A stretch of 64,000 nucleotides of DNA from assembly GCF_014191605.1 (NCBI RefSeq), contig NZ_JACHWU010000005.1:62001-126000 (forward strand). Direction: 5' to 3'. The notes beneath the pieces are model-generated. The model saw nothing but the letters and a program-made list of their open reading frames with translations, did no database searches and was not told the DNA's origin. The DNA is from Prauserella isguenensis (GTDB taxonomy: Bacteria > Actinomycetota > Actinomycetes > Mycobacteriales > Pseudonocardiaceae). Shown here one piece after another: positions 54,969-64,000 of the stretch (positions are counted from its first letter, which is position 1; each line of letters begins with the position of its first letter). Made by a program: the position numbers and the translations under genes.

Positions 54969-55027
54969 GGAGACCACACTAGCCGCGCGCCGGTGCTCCG
55001 ACGGTGGGCGGTCGGCACGCACCCGAT

Positions 55028-55033
55028 ACGGTG
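55028..55033 (+). promoter_or_regulatory. -10 element for leaderless lipoprotein transcript
   Basis: TACGGT, five bases, GTG 55039. Confidence 0.5.
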
Positions 55034-55038
55034 AGGAC

Positions 55039-55512
55039 GTGCGTATCCGGACATTGCTCGTGGCCGTGGCAGGCGTGCTCGTGCTGCTGACGTCGGCGTG
55101 TTCGCGCGAGGCCGGTCCGATGCCGACCGGGGGCGGCGGCGACGATCCCGGACCCGCGGCCTTGGCGACGAAACTGCGGGCGCTGACCCAGGACGTCTGC
55201 TACCGCTCGCCCGGCGACATCGACCCGCCCGCGTGCGAGAAGTACGTCACCCAGCTGGGCAGCGTGCCCGGCTCGGCACGCGACTTCGCCCGGGGCGAGT
55301 ACGGGCGCGACGACCACCCTGGCCTGCTCAAGGCGGCGAACACCCTCGGCAAGGGCCTGAAGACGTACAACAACGCCCAGTGCGGGCGCAGTGCGGGCGG
55401 CAGCCGCGACGACGAGGCGTGCACGCAGACACTGCAGGACGTCGCGGACGCGCTCGACGACGTGCAGGCCGGGGTGCAGGAGCTGCCGCAGGTGTCCGGG
55501 CAGGGCGGCTGA
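55039..55512 (+). CDS. Small lipoprotein of unknown function
   Basis: 157 aa from GTG. Signal peptide ending in lipobox LTSAC (C21). Mature part is acidic and helical, with four cysteines ([28 protein letters not shown]). Between dapE and dapD, but transcribed toward dapD with 21 bp gap. No known family recognised. Confidence 0.75.
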   Translation: MRIRTLLVAVAGVLVLLTSACSREAGPMPTGGGGDDPGPAALATKLRALTQDVCYRSPGDIDPPACEKYVTQLGSVPGSARDFARGEYGRDDHPGLLKAANTLGKGLKTYNNAQCGRSAGGSRDDEACTQTLQDVADALDDVQAGVQELPQVSGQGG

Positions 55513-55521
55513 CGTGCGGGT

Positions 55522-55527
55522 TACCGT
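55522..55527 (+). promoter_or_regulatory. -10 element for leaderless dapD transcript
   Basis: TACCGT, six bases, GTG 55534; no ribosome site. Confidence 0.5.
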
Positions 55528-55533
55528 TACGGC

Positions 55534-56520
55534 GTGAGTGAGCAGACCCCTGATCCCGAAACGACCGGCGCGAGCGGCGTCGGCCTGGCCACCGTCACGG
55601 CGTCCGGCACCGTGCTGGACACCTGGTTCCCGCACCCGCGGCTGACCGAGCCCGCCGCGGAATCCGGCACTGTGCGACTGTCGGCCGAGGAGGCCGCGGA
55701 ATCGCTCGGCGCCGAGGTCACCTCGCTGCTGGGCACGGACGACGCCCGGGGCGTCGAGGTCGTGGCCGTGCGCACCACCGCGGCGACCCTCGCGACGGCC
55801 CCCGCCGACGGACACGACGTCTACCTGCGCCTGCACCTGCTGTCCCACCGGCTCGTGCGGCCGCACGGGGTGAGCCTGGACGGGCAGTTCGGCTTCCTGT
55901 CCAACGTCGTGTGGACCAACCACGGGCCGTGCCCTGTGGAGGGTTTCGAGGCGACGCGGATGCGCCTGCGCGCGCGTGGCCCGGTGACCGTGTACAGCGT
56001 CGACAAGTTCCCGCGCATGGTCGACTACGTGACGCCCAGCGGGGTACGCATCGGTGACGCCGATCGCGTCCGGCTCGGCGCGCACCTGGCCAGCGGCACG
56101 ACCGTGATGCACGAGGGCTTCGTGAACTTCAACGCCGGCACGCTCGGCGCGTCGATGGTCGAGGGCCGCATCTCGGCGGGCGTCGTCGTGGGCGACGGCT
56201 CCGACGTCGGCGGCGGTGCGTCGATCATGGGCACGCTGTCGGGCGGCGGCAAGGAGGTCATCTCCATCGGCGAGCGCTGCCTGCTGGGCGCGAACGGCGG
56301 CGTGGGCATCTCGCTGGGCGACGACTCGGTCGTCGAGGCGGGCCTGTACGTCACGGCGGGCACGAAGGTGCTGGTCGACGGCAAGGCGGTGAAGGCGGGA
56401 GAGCTGTCGGGCATCTCGAACGCGCTGTTCCGGCGCAACTCCGCCACCGGCACCGTCGAGGCCGTCCCGCGGAAGGGCACGGGCATCGAGCTCAACGAGG
56501 CCCTGCACGCCAACGACTGA
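55534..56520 (+). CDS. dapD: Tetrahydrodipicolinate N-succinyltransferase
   Basis: 328 aa, actinobacterial long form. Left-handed beta-helix hexapeptides ([38 protein letters not shown]-like) and [14 protein letters not shown]. Adds succinyl from succinyl-CoA to tetrahydrodipicolinate. GTG start, likely leaderless. Confidence 0.94.
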   Translation: MSEQTPDPETTGASGVGLATVTASGTVLDTWFPHPRLTEPAAESGTVRLSAEEAAESLGAEVTSLLGTDDARGVEVVAVRTTAATLATAPADGHDVYLRLHLLSHRLVRPHGVSLDGQFGFLSNVVWTNHGPCPVEGFEATRMRLRARGPVTVYSVDKFPRMVDYVTPSGVRIGDADRVRLGAHLASGTTVMHEGFVNFNAGTLGASMVEGRISAGVVVGDGSDVGGGASIMGTLSGGGKEVISIGERCLLGANGGVGISLGDDSVVEAGLYVTAGTKVLVDGKAVKAGELSGISNALFRRNSATGTVEAVPRKGTGIELNEALHAND

Positions 56521-56537
56521 CCGGTTTCACGGACGGG

Positions 56538-56569
56538 GACGCCGCCGGGCTCGCGAGCCCGGCGGCGTC
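56538..56569. terminator. Terminator hairpin after dapD
   Basis: A perfect 32-nt palindrome, two 16-base arms without separating bases, followed by TCTTCGTG. Lies 18 bp past dapD and serves the convergent dapC too. Confidence 0.85.
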
Positions 56570-56578
56570 TTCGTGCTC

Positions 56579-56620
56579 GCGTCCTGCACTCGGACACGCG
56601 TGTCCGGGGCCGAGTGCCTG
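56579..56620 (+). repeat. Array B4: two 21-nt GTGTCCTGC-type repeats, degenerate
   Basis: Units begin at 56579 (missing GT) and 56600 (CTGC changed). Convergent dapD/dapC gap. Confidence 0.65.
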
Positions 56621-56645
56621 CGTGCCGGACGCGCGGTGCGGCGGG

Positions 56646-57737
56646 CTACTCCGAGAGGCGTTTCGCGGCGGTGGCGACGCGTTCGTCGGTCGCGGTCAGG
56701 GCGACGCGCACGTGGGAACCGCCCCCGGGGCCGTAGAACGTGCCGGGGGCGACGAGGATGCCGCGTTCGGCGAGCCACGCGACCGTGTCGTCGGTCGGTT
56801 CGTCGCGCGTGGCCCAGAGGTACAGGCCCGCTTCGGAGTGGTCGATGCGGAAGCCCGCGCCGGTCAGTGCTTCGCGCAGCAGCTCGCGGCGGGCGGTGTA
56901 GAGCTCGCGCTGCCGATCCAGCAGCGCGTCGTCGGCGAGGGCGACGCGCATGGCCTCCTGCACCGGCCTCGGCACGATCATGCCTGCGTGTTTGCGGACG
57001 GCCAGCAGGTCGGCGACCAGCGCGGGGTCGCCGGTGACGAAGCCTGCTCGGTAGCTCGCGAGGTTGGCGGACTTCGACAGCGAGTGCACGGCGAGCAGGC
57101 CCTCGTGGCTGCCGCCGCACACGTCGGGGTGCAGGATCGACACCGGCTCGGCGTCCCAGCCGAGTGCGAGGTAACACTCGTCGGACACGACCGTCACGCC
57201 GCGCCCGCGGGCCCAGTCGACGACCTTGCGCAGGTGGTCGACGCCGAGCACGCGGCCGGTCGGGTTCGACGGGGAGTTGAGCCAGACCATCGCGGGCGTC
57301 TCGGGCCCGAGCGCGGTCAGGCTGTCGGCGCGGCGGGGCGTCGCCCCAGCGATCAGCGCCCCGACCTCGTACGTCGGGTACGCCAGTTCGGGGATGACGA
57401 CGGCGTCGCCCGCACCCGCTCCCAACAGCATCGGCAACCACGCGACCAGTTCCTTCGAACCGATCGTGGGCAGCACGGCGTCGGGTTCGACGCCCGTGAC
57501 GCCGTGCCTGCGGCTCAGCGCGCCGACGGCGGCCTCCCGCAGCTCCGGCGTCCCGTGCGTGGTCGGATAGCCGGGGACGTCCGACACGGACGCCAGCGCG
57601 TCGCGGACGGCCTCGGGCACCGGATCCACCGGTGTGCCGACCGACAGGTCGACGATCCCGTCCGGGTGCGCCTTCGCCCGTGCGGTGTGTCCGGCCAGCG
57701 AGTCCCAGGGGAAGCCGGGCAGCTGGAGCCGGGTCAT
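56646..57737 (-). CDS. dapC: N-succinyldiaminopimelate aminotransferase
   Basis: 363 aa class I aminotransferase (fold type I PLP enzyme). PLP lysine in [16 protein letters not shown] in [11 protein letters not shown] and D in [10 protein letters not shown]. Actinobacterial DapC type; catalyses the transamination between DapD and DapE. ATG overlaps the fdxC stop by 4 nt, the Rv1177-Rv1178 arrangement. Confidence 0.9.
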   Translation of the reverse strand: MTRLQLPGFPWDSLAGHTARAKAHPDGIVDLSVGTPVDPVPEAVRDALASVSDVPGYPTTHGTPELREAAVGALSRRHGVTGVEPDAVLPTIGSKELVAWLPMLLGAGAGDAVVIPELAYPTYEVGALIAGATPRRADSLTALGPETPAMVWLNSPSNPTGRVLGVDHLRKVVDWARGRGVTVVSDECYLALGWDAEPVSILHPDVCGGSHEGLLAVHSLSKSANLASYRAGFVTGDPALVADLLAVRKHAGMIVPRPVQEAMRVALADDALLDRQRELYTARRELLREALTGAGFRIDHSEAGLYLWATRDEPTDDTVAWLAERGILVAPGTFYGPGGGSHVRVALTATDERVATAAKRLSE

Positions 57738-58054
57738 TCGCCCTGCGGGGGCAGGTCCTTGATCCACTGCGGGTCGTGGGCGGTCTTGCCGACCTTCGAC
57801 GCCCCGCCCGGCGAGCCGAGCTCGTCGAAGAAGTCCACGTTCGCCTTGGTGTAGCTGGCCCACTCGTCCGGGACGTCGTCCTCGTAGTAGATCGCTTCCA
57901 CCGGGCACACCGGCTCGCAGGCACCGCAATCGACGCACTCGTCGGGGTGGATGTAGAGCATCCGGTCGCCCTCGTAGATGCAGTCGACGGGGCATTCGTC
58001 GATGCATGCCTTGTCGAGCAAGTCGACGCACGGCTCGGCGATAACGTAGGTCAC
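57734..58054 (-). CDS. fdxC: 7Fe ferredoxin
   Basis: 106 aa. Cysteines in [17 protein letters not shown] and [15 protein letters not shown] make one [3Fe-4S] and one [4Fe-4S] cluster. GTG 58054 with AGGAGA five bases upstream. Electron carrier; coupled to dapC by overlap, though no metabolic link is known. Confidence 0.93.
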   Translation of the reverse strand: MTYVIAEPCVDLLDKACIDECPVDCIYEGDRMLYIHPDECVDCGACEPVCPVEAIYYEDDVPDEWASYTKANVDFFDELGSPGGASKVGKTAHDPQWIKDLPPQGE

Positions 58055-58206
58055 TGCGCTCTCCTGCTGTTGCTGTGTTCCTCTAGCAGCCTCGGCCGGT
58101 CCGCATCCATGGCGGACACCTTCGGACATTACGTGGTGCCGCAAGGCATCCTAAGACCAGGCCACCCTTATCCGGCCCATCACGACGACGTGACGAACAA
58201 CGCTCA

Positions 58207-58425
58207 TCAGCGTCGCTTACGTCCGGTATCGCGACGGTCACCGGTGATCACGAAGCGTGGTGACTGCTGGTCCTGGGCGTCGCTGCCGTCACCCTCCGTG
58301 TCGTCCGGGTCCTTGCCGGTGCCGGGGTCGTCGGTCTTCCGCTGCCCGATGGCGCGGTTGAAGCTGTCGGAGATCTCCTTCGCGAGGTCGGCGTTGTGAC
58401 GGTCGTCCCTGCGCGAGATATTCAT
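58207..58425 (-). CDS. Small hydrophilic protein of unknown function
   Basis: 72 aa, rich in Asp, Arg and Gly, likely disordered. GAGGAGAGGC lies just before the ATG, which makes it likely real. Upstream is divergent to the GNAT gene. Confidence 0.5.
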   Translation of the reverse strand: MNISRRDDRHNADLAKEISDSFNRAIGQRKTDDPGTGKDPDDTEGDGSDAQDQQSPRFVITGDRRDTGRKRR

Positions 58426-58462
58426 GCCTCTCCTCTCGCCCGCGTGCGGTACCTATGTCCGC

Positions 58463-59284
58463 GTGATCAGTGCGCCGCGCATCGAACGGGCCTGTGCCGA
58501 CGCGTGGCCCGCCCAGGTCGACGAGCCACTCGGCGGGTGGCGACTGCGGGCCGCCGGCGGCTTCACCGGCCGTGCCAACAGCGCCCTCGCCGTCGACGAT
58601 CCCGGCCTGCCCCTGTCCGACGCACTGGCCGCGGTCTGTGACTTCGCCCACCAGCATGCCATCTCCCCGATGCTGCAGGCCGTCCAGAATTCGCCCGTGG
58701 AGCGCGACCTGCCGCGGCTCGGGTGGCGACCGTGCGACGGCCACGCCGCGGGCAACGACGTCGCGGTGCTGCTGGGGCCGGCCGTTCCGCCGGACGCGGC
58801 GGTCCCACCCGCCGTCGACCCCCGGGACATCGGGCGACCGCCGACCGACGAGACCGTGCCGGACGCGGACCCCGCAGGCCACCGCGTCGAGGTACTCGAG
58901 GAGCCGACGGCAGGCTGGTGGGAGCTGACGGTCGGCGCGCCCGAGCCCACCGACGCCGCACGAGCCGTCCTCACCGGCGGCGGGCCGGTGGGATACGGCG
59001 TGGTGACCGGCCCCGGCGGGACCCGCGCCGCGGTGCGCGGAGCCGTCGCGGACGGCCTGCTGCTCGTCGCGCGCCTCGCCGTGCACCCTGAGCACCGCAG
59101 ACAGGGTCTGGCGCGGGCGCTGATGGCCGCGATCGGCACCTGGGGCGTGCGCCACGGCGCCGAGACGTGCGTGCTCCAGGTCGCCGCCGACAACACCGCC
59201 GCGCTCGCCCTCTACGAAGGGCTCGGTTTCCGCGAACACCACCGGTATCGCTATTGGACGCCGTGCGAGGATCGAACGCTGTAA
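58463..59284 (+). CDS. GNAT-family N-acetyltransferase
   Basis: 273 aa from GTG 58463. C-terminal GNAT domain with acetyl-CoA loop VHPEHRRQGLARALM (about 208-222) and AADNTAALALYEGLGF. The N-terminal half is a degenerate GNAT copy, so this is a two-domain acetyltransferase. Substrate unknown; fbiA follows 32 nt later. Confidence 0.85.
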   Translation: MISAPRIERACADAWPAQVDEPLGGWRLRAAGGFTGRANSALAVDDPGLPLSDALAAVCDFAHQHAISPMLQAVQNSPVERDLPRLGWRPCDGHAAGNDVAVLLGPAVPPDAAVPPAVDPRDIGRPPTDETVPDADPAGHRVEVLEEPTAGWWELTVGAPEPTDAARAVLTGGGPVGYGVVTGPGGTRAAVRGAVADGLLLVARLAVHPEHRRQGLARALMAAIGTWGVRHGAETCVLQVAADNTAALALYEGLGFREHHRYRYWTPCEDRTL

Positions 59285-59316
59285 GGACGGGCGAGAACGA
59301 CGAAAGAGGCAGGGTC

Positions 59317-60318
59317 GTGAAGGTCGTGGTCGTGGTCGGCGGAGTGGGCGGGGCCCGCTTCCTGCTGGGGGTCAAAGCCGCGCTGGGGCTGCCGCCGACG
59401 GGCGCACCGGACAGCGGATCGGAACACGAGGTCACGGCGCTGGTCAACACCGGCGACGACGTGTGGATGCACGGCTTGCGCATCTGCCCCGACCTCGACA
59501 CCTGCATGTACACACTGGGCGGCGGGGTCGATCCGGAACGCGGCTGGGGTCACGCCGACGAGACGTGGTCGGTGAAGGCCGAGCTAGAGGCCTACAACGC
59601 CGACCCGACGTGGTTCTCGCTCGGCGACAAGGACATCGCCACGCACCTGGTGCGCTCGCGGATGATCCGTGCGGGCTATCCGCTGTCTGCGGTCACCGAG
59701 GCGCTGTGCAACCGGTGGCAGCCCGGCGTGCGGCTGCTGCCGATGTCGGACGACCGGGTCGAGACGCACGTGGTCATCGACGACCCGGAGGACGCGACGA
59801 AGCGGAAGGCCATCCACTTCCAGGAGTGGTGGGTACGGCACCGGGCCGAGCCGCAGGCGCATTCGATCGTGCCGGTCGGCGCGGAGGAGGCGGCTCCGGC
59901 GCCGGGCACGCTGGAGGCGATCGCCGAAGCGGACGCGGTGCTGTTCGCGCCGTCCAACCCCGTGGTGTCGATCGGGTCGGTGCTGGCGGTGCCCGGCGTT
60001 CGGGAGGCACTGCGCAAGACCGAGGCCGGCGTCGTCGGCGTGTCGCCGATCATCGGGGGCAAGGTACTGCGCGGCATGGGCGACGCGTGCCTGTCGGCGA
60101 TCGGCGTGGAGACGTCCGCCGAGGCGGTGGGCACGTACTACGGCTCGCGGCAGACCTCCGACGAAGGACTCCTCGACGGCTGGCTGGTGCACTCCGGCGA
60201 ACGCGTCGACGTGCCGGGCGTGGCGGTGCGTGCGGTGCCGATCATGATGTCCGATGTGGACACCACGGCGCAGATGGCGCGGGACGCCCTCGACCTGGCC
60301 GGGGTGCGCGTTGACTGA
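59317..60318 (+). CDS. fbiA: F420 biosynthesis 2-phospho-lactate/PEP transferase FbiA
   Basis: 333 aa, near the recalled mycobacterial length. N-terminal [35 protein letters not shown], and [16 protein letters not shown]. Joins a phospho-C3 unit to Fo to form dehydro-F420-0 in actinobacteria. GTG 59317 follows AGAGGCAGG. Confidence 0.94.
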   Translation: MKVVVVVGGVGGARFLLGVKAALGLPPTGAPDSGSEHEVTALVNTGDDVWMHGLRICPDLDTCMYTLGGGVDPERGWGHADETWSVKAELEAYNADPTWFSLGDKDIATHLVRSRMIRAGYPLSAVTEALCNRWQPGVRLLPMSDDRVETHVVIDDPEDATKRKAIHFQEWWVRHRAEPQAHSIVPVGAEEAAPAPGTLEAIAEADAVLFAPSNPVVSIGSVLAVPGVREALRKTEAGVVGVSPIIGGKVLRGMGDACLSAIGVETSAEAVGTYYGSRQTSDEGLLDGWLVHSGERVDVPGVAVRAVPIMMSDVDTTAQMARDALDLAGVRVD

Positions 60319-61648
60319 CCACTCGGGCGAACGCGTCGAGATCCTGCCGGTCGCAGGACTGCCGGAGTTCCGGCCGGGCGACGACCTCACCGGCGCCATC
60401 GCCGCGGCCGCGCCGTGGCTGCGCTCGGGCGACGTCGTGGTGGTCACGAGCAAGATCGTGTCCAAGGCCGAGGGCAGGCTCGTCCGCGTGCCGTCGGACC
60501 CGGACGAGCGGGACGCCGCCCGGCGCAGGCTGATCGACGAGGAGTCCGAACGCGTCCTGGCGCGCATCGGGCGGACCCTCATCACGCAGAACCGCAACGG
60601 GATCGTGCAGGCCGCCGCGGGCGTCGACGCGTCCAACGTCGACCTCGACGAGATCGCGCTGCTCCCCTACGACCCCGACGCATCGGCCCTGGCGCTGCGA
60701 CACGGTCTGCGCGAACGCCTCGGCGTCGAGATCGCGGTGCTGATCACCGACACGATGGGCCGCGCCTGGCGCAACGGCCAGACCGACGAGACGATCGGTG
60801 CATCCGGTCTGCGCGTCTTGCACGCCTACGAGGGCGAGGTCGACGACCACGGCAACGAGCTGGCGGTCACCGAGATCGCCGTGGCCGACGAGATCGCCTC
60901 GGCCGCCGACCTGGTCAAGGGCAAGCTCGGCGGGCTGCCGGTCGCGGTGGTGCGCGGGCTGGAGGTCGGCGACGAGCGGTCGACGGCACGGGACCTGGTG
61001 CGTCCCGCCGACTACGACCTGTTCCGCCTCGGCACGAACGAGGCCATCGCCCAGGGCAGGCGAGAGGCCGTGCTGACGCGGCGGTCCGTGCGCGAGTTCA
61101 CCGACGACGCCGTGGATCCCGAACCGCTGCGCCGGGCCGTCGGTGCGGCACTGACGGCGCCCGCACCGCACCACACCCGCCCGATCCGGTTCGTGCGGCT
61201 GCGCGAACCCGGCACGCGGACGAAGCTGCTCGAGGCGATGCGCGAGGCGTGGCGGGGCGACCTGACCGCCGACGGCTTCACCGACGAGCAGATCGAGAAA
61301 CGCCTGCGCCGCGGCGACATCCTCTTCGACGCGCCCGAGGTGATCGTCCCGTTCCTGGTGCCGGACGGGGTCCACACCTATCCCGACGAGCGGCGGAGCG
61401 CCTGCGAGAACACGATGTTCACCGTCGCGGGCGGCGCGGCCGTGCAGGCTCTGCTGGTCGCGCTGGCCGCAGAAGGGCTCGGCTCGTGCTGGATCGGGTC
61501 GACGATCTTCGCCGCCGACGTCGTGCACTCGAGCCTCGGCATCGACCCCTCGTGGCGACCGCTGGGCGCCGTCGCCGTCGGCCATCCGGCCGAGCCGCTC
61601 GCGCCGCGTCCGCCCCGCGACCTCGACGACGGATTCCTGGAGCTGTAG
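60311..61648 (+). CDS. fbiB: F420-0 gamma-glutamyl ligase/dehydro-F420 reductase FbiB
   Basis: 445 aa fusion: CofE-like ligase (1-245, with [34 protein letters not shown]) and C-terminal FMN nitroreductase (about 255-445, [15 protein letters not shown]). Adds glutamates and reduces the dehydro form. Start is TTG 60311, eight bases inside the end of fbiA; no ATG or GTG nearby fits the frame. Confidence 0.92.
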   Translation: MTDHSGERVEILPVAGLPEFRPGDDLTGAIAAAAPWLRSGDVVVVTSKIVSKAEGRLVRVPSDPDERDAARRRLIDEESERVLARIGRTLITQNRNGIVQAAAGVDASNVDLDEIALLPYDPDASALALRHGLRERLGVEIAVLITDTMGRAWRNGQTDETIGASGLRVLHAYEGEVDDHGNELAVTEIAVADEIASAADLVKGKLGGLPVAVVRGLEVGDERSTARDLVRPADYDLFRLGTNEAIAQGRREAVLTRRSVREFTDDAVDPEPLRRAVGAALTAPAPHHTRPIRFVRLREPGTRTKLLEAMREAWRGDLTADGFTDEQIEKRLRRGDILFDAPEVIVPFLVPDGVHTYPDERRSACENTMFTVAGGAAVQALLVALAAEGLGSCWIGSTIFAADVVHSSLGIDPSWRPLGAVAVGHPAEPLAPRPPRDLDDGFLEL

Positions 61649-62188
61649 ATGACCGCCCTGCACCCGGCCGCCACGTCCACTCTGGACAGCTGGAAACCGG
61701 ACACGCCCGCGCAGGAATCGCTCCGGCAGGCCTATCTCGGATTCCTCGCGGCACGCCGGGACGCCTGCGCGCGTTCGTGCGAGGCCGGCCACCTCACGGC
61801 GTCGGCGATCGTGTTGGACGCCGCGGCCGAGCACGTGCTGCTGACGCTGCACCCGCGGGTCGGCCGATGGCTGCAGCTCGGCGGGCACTGCGAACCCGAG
61901 GACACGTCGCTCACCGCGGCCGCGCTGCGCGAAGCCACCGAGGAGTCGGGCATCTCCGGCCTGACGATCGAGGACGACCCGCTGCGGCTCGACGTCCACC
62001 CGATCACGTGCTCGCTCGGCGTGCCCACGCGGCATTTCGACGTCCAGTTCCTCGTACGCGCGCCGGCCGGCGCTGAGCCGGTGGCCAGCGACGAGTCCGA
62101 CGACCTGCGCTGGTGGCCGGTGCACGCACTGCCGCCCGACACCGAGGACCTCACCGAACTGGTGGCGGCCGCACTCGACAGGACATGA
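61649..62188 (+). CDS. NUDIX hydrolase
   Basis: 179 aa. Nudix box GGHCEPEDTSLTAAALREAT continued by EESGI (about 78-102). Starts on the base after the fbiB stop, so it is part of the F420 operon. May clear a nucleotide by-product of that pathway; inferred from position. Confidence 0.9.
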   Translation: MTALHPAATSTLDSWKPDTPAQESLRQAYLGFLAARRDACARSCEAGHLTASAIVLDAAAEHVLLTLHPRVGRWLQLGGHCEPEDTSLTAAALREATEESGISGLTIEDDPLRLDVHPITCSLGVPTRHFDVQFLVRAPAGAEPVASDESDDLRWWPVHALPPDTEDLTELVAAALDRT

Positions 62189-62231
62189 CGCGGTTGCCCA
62201 CCTCGGCGCGGGAATGCGAGGGTTACCTGCG

Positions 62232-62606
62232 ATGACCGAGACGGGACCGCCGGTCGACGTCGACCCGGAGTCGAAGGTGCCGCCGTACGAGCAGATCCGC
62301 TCCGGGCTGGCCGAGCGGATCAACGACGGCGCACTGGCCGTCGGCACGAAGCTGCCGACCGTGCGCAAACTCGCCGCGGACCTCGGCATCGCACCCAACA
62401 CGATCGCCCGCGCCTACCGCGAACTCGAAGAGGCCGGACTGATCGAGACGAAGGGCCGTTCGGGCACGTTCGTCGCGGCCACCGGCGATCGCACGAGAAT
62501 CAGGGCCCGCGACGCCGCCCGCCGCTACGCCGACACGGCACACAAGCTCGGCCTGAGCGAGGACGAGGCCGTCGCCATCGTCACCGCCGCCATTCGCGCC
62601 GACTGA
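62232..62606 (+). CDS. GntR-family regulator (YtrA type)
   Basis: 124 aa. Short GntR with winged helix-turn-helix (YEQIRSGLAERINDG...KLPTVRKLAADLGIAPNTIARAYRELEEAGLIETKGRSGTFV) and only a stub helical C-terminal domain. GAGGG lies nine bases upstream. Effector unknown. Confidence 0.92.
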   Translation: MTETGPPVDVDPESKVPPYEQIRSGLAERINDGALAVGTKLPTVRKLAADLGIAPNTIARAYRELEEAGLIETKGRSGTFVAATGDRTRIRARDAARRYADTAHKLGLSEDEAVAIVTAAIRAD

Positions 62607-62624
62607 CGCCGGACGCCAACCGCC

Positions 62625-62687
62625 GTGTTGCGGATTCCGGAGCCCGTGTTGCGGATTCCGGGGGCCGTGTTGCAGATACTCGGGGAG
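62625..62687 (+). repeat. Array A3: three 21-nt GTGTTGC repeats
   Basis: Units begin at 62625, 62646 and 62667 between the convergent gntR and DUF1445 genes. Confidence 0.88.
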
Positions 62688-62725
62688 CATGGTGCGGCCG
62701 GAGCGCAGTAGCCGGGTCCGGCGTG

Positions 62726-63517
62726 TCAGCGGTCGAGAAGGTAGTCGGTGTCACGGGCGTCGGTGATCGCCATGTGCCCGGGTGCGTGGCCGATCGCCAG
62801 CGGCGGCTTCGAGCGCATCACGGCGGCCTGCGGCGTCACCCCGCACGCCCAGAACACGGGAACCTCGCCGGGCTCGATACGCACCGGGTCGCCGAAATCG
62901 GGCCGGTCGAGGTCCTCGATCCCGAGGAGCCCGGGTTGTCCGATGTGAACCGGCGCGCCGTGCACCCGCGGATAACGGGCCGTCACCCGGATCGCGTCCT
63001 CCACGCGGTCGGCCGGGATCGGGCGCATGGACACCACGAGCGGTCCCGCCATACGCCCTGCCGGGCGGCACGCCACCGAGGTCGTGTACATCGGCACGTT
63101 GCCGCCGTCCTCGATGTGCCGCACCGGCACGTCCGCCGCCAGCAACGCCGTTTCGAACGTGAAGCTGCAGCCGATGAGGAACGTCACGAGGTCGCCGCGC
63201 CACAGGTCGACGACGTCGGTGCGCTCTCCGGCGAGTTCGCCGCGCTCGTAGACCCGGTAGGCGGGCAGGTCGCGGCGCAGATCGCCGTCGAAGATCGGCA
63301 GCGACACGGCACCCGGTTCGGTGAGGCCCAGCACCGGGCAGGCCTGCGGGTTGCGCTGTGCGAACCGGAGGAAGTCCTCGGCGAAATCGGCGGGCAGCGA
63401 GATCAGGTTGGCCTGCGTCCACCCCGGACAGTGCCCCGCGGTGGGCGTGCGCAGACCCGCCCGGTAGGCGACTCGGGCCTCGCGGGGCTCGGCGAACGGT
63501 GTGCTCGATCCGGTCAT
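62726..63517 (-). CDS. DUF1445 family protein (putative hydro-lyase / D-glutamate cyclase type)
   Basis: 263 aa. [20 protein letters not shown] at the start and later [19 protein letters not shown] and [10 protein letters not shown] match the DUF1445 family, one member of which in mammals converts D-glutamate to 5-oxo-D-proline. GGGAGGT lies just before ATG 63517. Overlaps the 5-oxoprolinase-like gene by 4 nt, supporting a role in oxoproline metabolism. Confidence 0.85.
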   Translation of the reverse strand: MTGSSTPFAEPREARVAYRAGLRTPTAGHCPGWTQANLISLPADFAEDFLRFAQRNPQACPVLGLTEPGAVSLPIFDGDLRRDLPAYRVYERGELAGERTDVVDLWRGDLVTFLIGCSFTFETALLAADVPVRHIEDGGNVPMYTTSVACRPAGRMAGPLVVSMRPIPADRVEDAIRVTARYPRVHGAPVHIGQPGLLGIEDLDRPDFGDPVRIEPGEVPVFWACGVTPQAAVMRSKPPLAIGHAPGHMAITDARDTDYLLDR

Positions 63518-64000
63518 GACGACCTCCCGGAACTCGGCGCCCCTGATCGTGACGACGTGCGCGGCGGGGCGAATCGCACGCGCGTGCCAGGTCGCAGCTG
63601 GGCCGCGTCGTCCACATCGGAGGCGACGACCACGGCGATCACGGGATAACCACCGGTGACGGGATGGTCGGCGAGGAACAGGGTCGGCTTTCCCGACGGC
63701 GGCACCTGCAGCGCACCCGGCACCATGCCTTCGCTCGGCAGTTCGCCCACACCCGCACGGGACAGTTCCGGACCGTCGAGCCGCACACCGACCCGGTCGC
63801 ATTGCGACGTCACGGCGTAGGGCTCGCGCAACAGTGTCTCCAGGGCGCGGGTGGTGAACCAGTCGTCACGCGGGCCGGGGAGGACGCGCAGGGTCACCTC
63901 GTCGCCGGCGATCGGCCGCCCCGGCGCGCCGTCGACGACGGGGAACCGCGCGGGCGCCGGCCCGACGGGCAGGACGTCACCGTCGCGCAGCAGCTGTGGG
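63514..64000 (-). CDS. 5-oxoprolinase subunit C-like carboxyltransferase (cut by window edge)
   Basis: The last 161 residues of a biotin-dependent carboxyltransferase/KipA-PxpC family protein: [44 protein letters not shown] and [16 protein letters not shown] are family signatures. The start is beyond base 64000. PxpB and PxpA partners, if present, are outside the window. Confidence 0.88.
   Translation of the reverse strand, partial: PQLLRDGDVLPVGPAPARFPVVDGAPGRPIAGDEVTLRVLPGPRDDWFTTRALETLLREPYAVTSQCDRVGVRLDGPELSRAGVGELPSEGMVPGALQVPPSGKPTLFLADHPVTGGYPVIAVVVASDVDDAAQLRPGTRVRFAPPRTSSRSGAPSSGRSS

Noticed and set aside
1-64000. tRNA or rRNA genes
   Set aside because: No cloverleaf-like or rRNA sequence was noticed by eye; a covariance search would be decisive.

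Overview
The window is high-GC actinobacterial chromosome. Gene content and order recall Mycobacterium tuberculosis blocks (Rv3205c-Rv3212, Rv1201-Rv1239 and Rv1177-Rv1178 with small inversions, plus fbiA-fbiB), but assimilatory nitrate genes, a DUF4873/AurF cluster and many Pseudonocardiales-type intergenic repeats point to a non-mycobacterial Actinomycetes genome, most likely Pseudonocardiaceae. This is inferred from remembered synteny; no search was possible. Coding density is high, with many 1-4 nt start/stop overlaps (ATGA, TGATG). No rRNA, tRNA, CRISPR array, insertion sequence or prophage was seen.

Layout. 1-7210: nitrate assimilation on the minus strand (nasC-nasB, narK, nirB cut by the window edge) with two GlnR-like boxes. 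7271-21173: moeZ and Rv3205c-Rv3212-like genes, two TetR regulators, a diiron oxygenase/hydrolase unit, a DUF4873 protein, a ferritin-like protein, the DEAD-box helicase rhlE with an odd start and a long leader, and a membrane-anchored propeller protein. 21201-22242: a six-copy 21-nt repeat array, then a scar where a LysR gene and a divergent acetyltransferase gene have both lost their 5' parts. 22328-27861: a RecB-like nuclease, MarC, PHP phosphoesterase, PH-domain and NUDIX genes. 28036-29644: the CorA magnesium channel preceded by a strongly initiated proline/acidic leader ORF and followed by a 38-residue membrane peptide. 29791-35683: a phosphoesterase, a ParB-like protein and the trehalose ABC importer lpqY-sugABC. 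35935-39736: stress protein, soluble MgtE/CBS protein, DUF1003, mrp. 40245-45077: the envelope-stress block tatB, htrA, rseA, sigE with a facing O-methyltransferase. 45192-53841: MFS/LysR pair, leucyl aminopeptidase, DUF3117, enoyl-CoA hydratase, tagA, acyltransferase and two LOG proteins. 53895-58054: lysine/diaminopimelate genes dapE, dapD, dapC and fdxC. 58207-64000: GNAT, F420 genes fbiA-fbiB, NUDIX, GntR, DUF1445 and a cut pxpC-type gene.

How parts fit together. NarK imports nitrate/nitrite, NasC with NasB reduces nitrate and NirB reduces nitrite. SigE, RseA, HtrA and TatB form the conserved envelope-stress unit, with a SigE-type promoter visible before sigE. LpqY-SugABC recycles trehalose. 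DapC, DapD and DapE act at consecutive steps of the succinylase lysine pathway. FbiA and FbiB build coenzyme F420.

The most interesting unexplained signals are (i) the corA leader peptide made of three 18-nt repeats behind a near-perfect Shine-Dalgarno; (ii) seven arrays of 21-nt repeats, six of them between convergent genes and all in one orientation; (iii) rhlE lacking any usual start codon before its Q motif, behind a roughly 210-nt leader with its own small ORF; and (iv) a metzincin-like HExxHxxGxxH motif in the DUF3152 protein.
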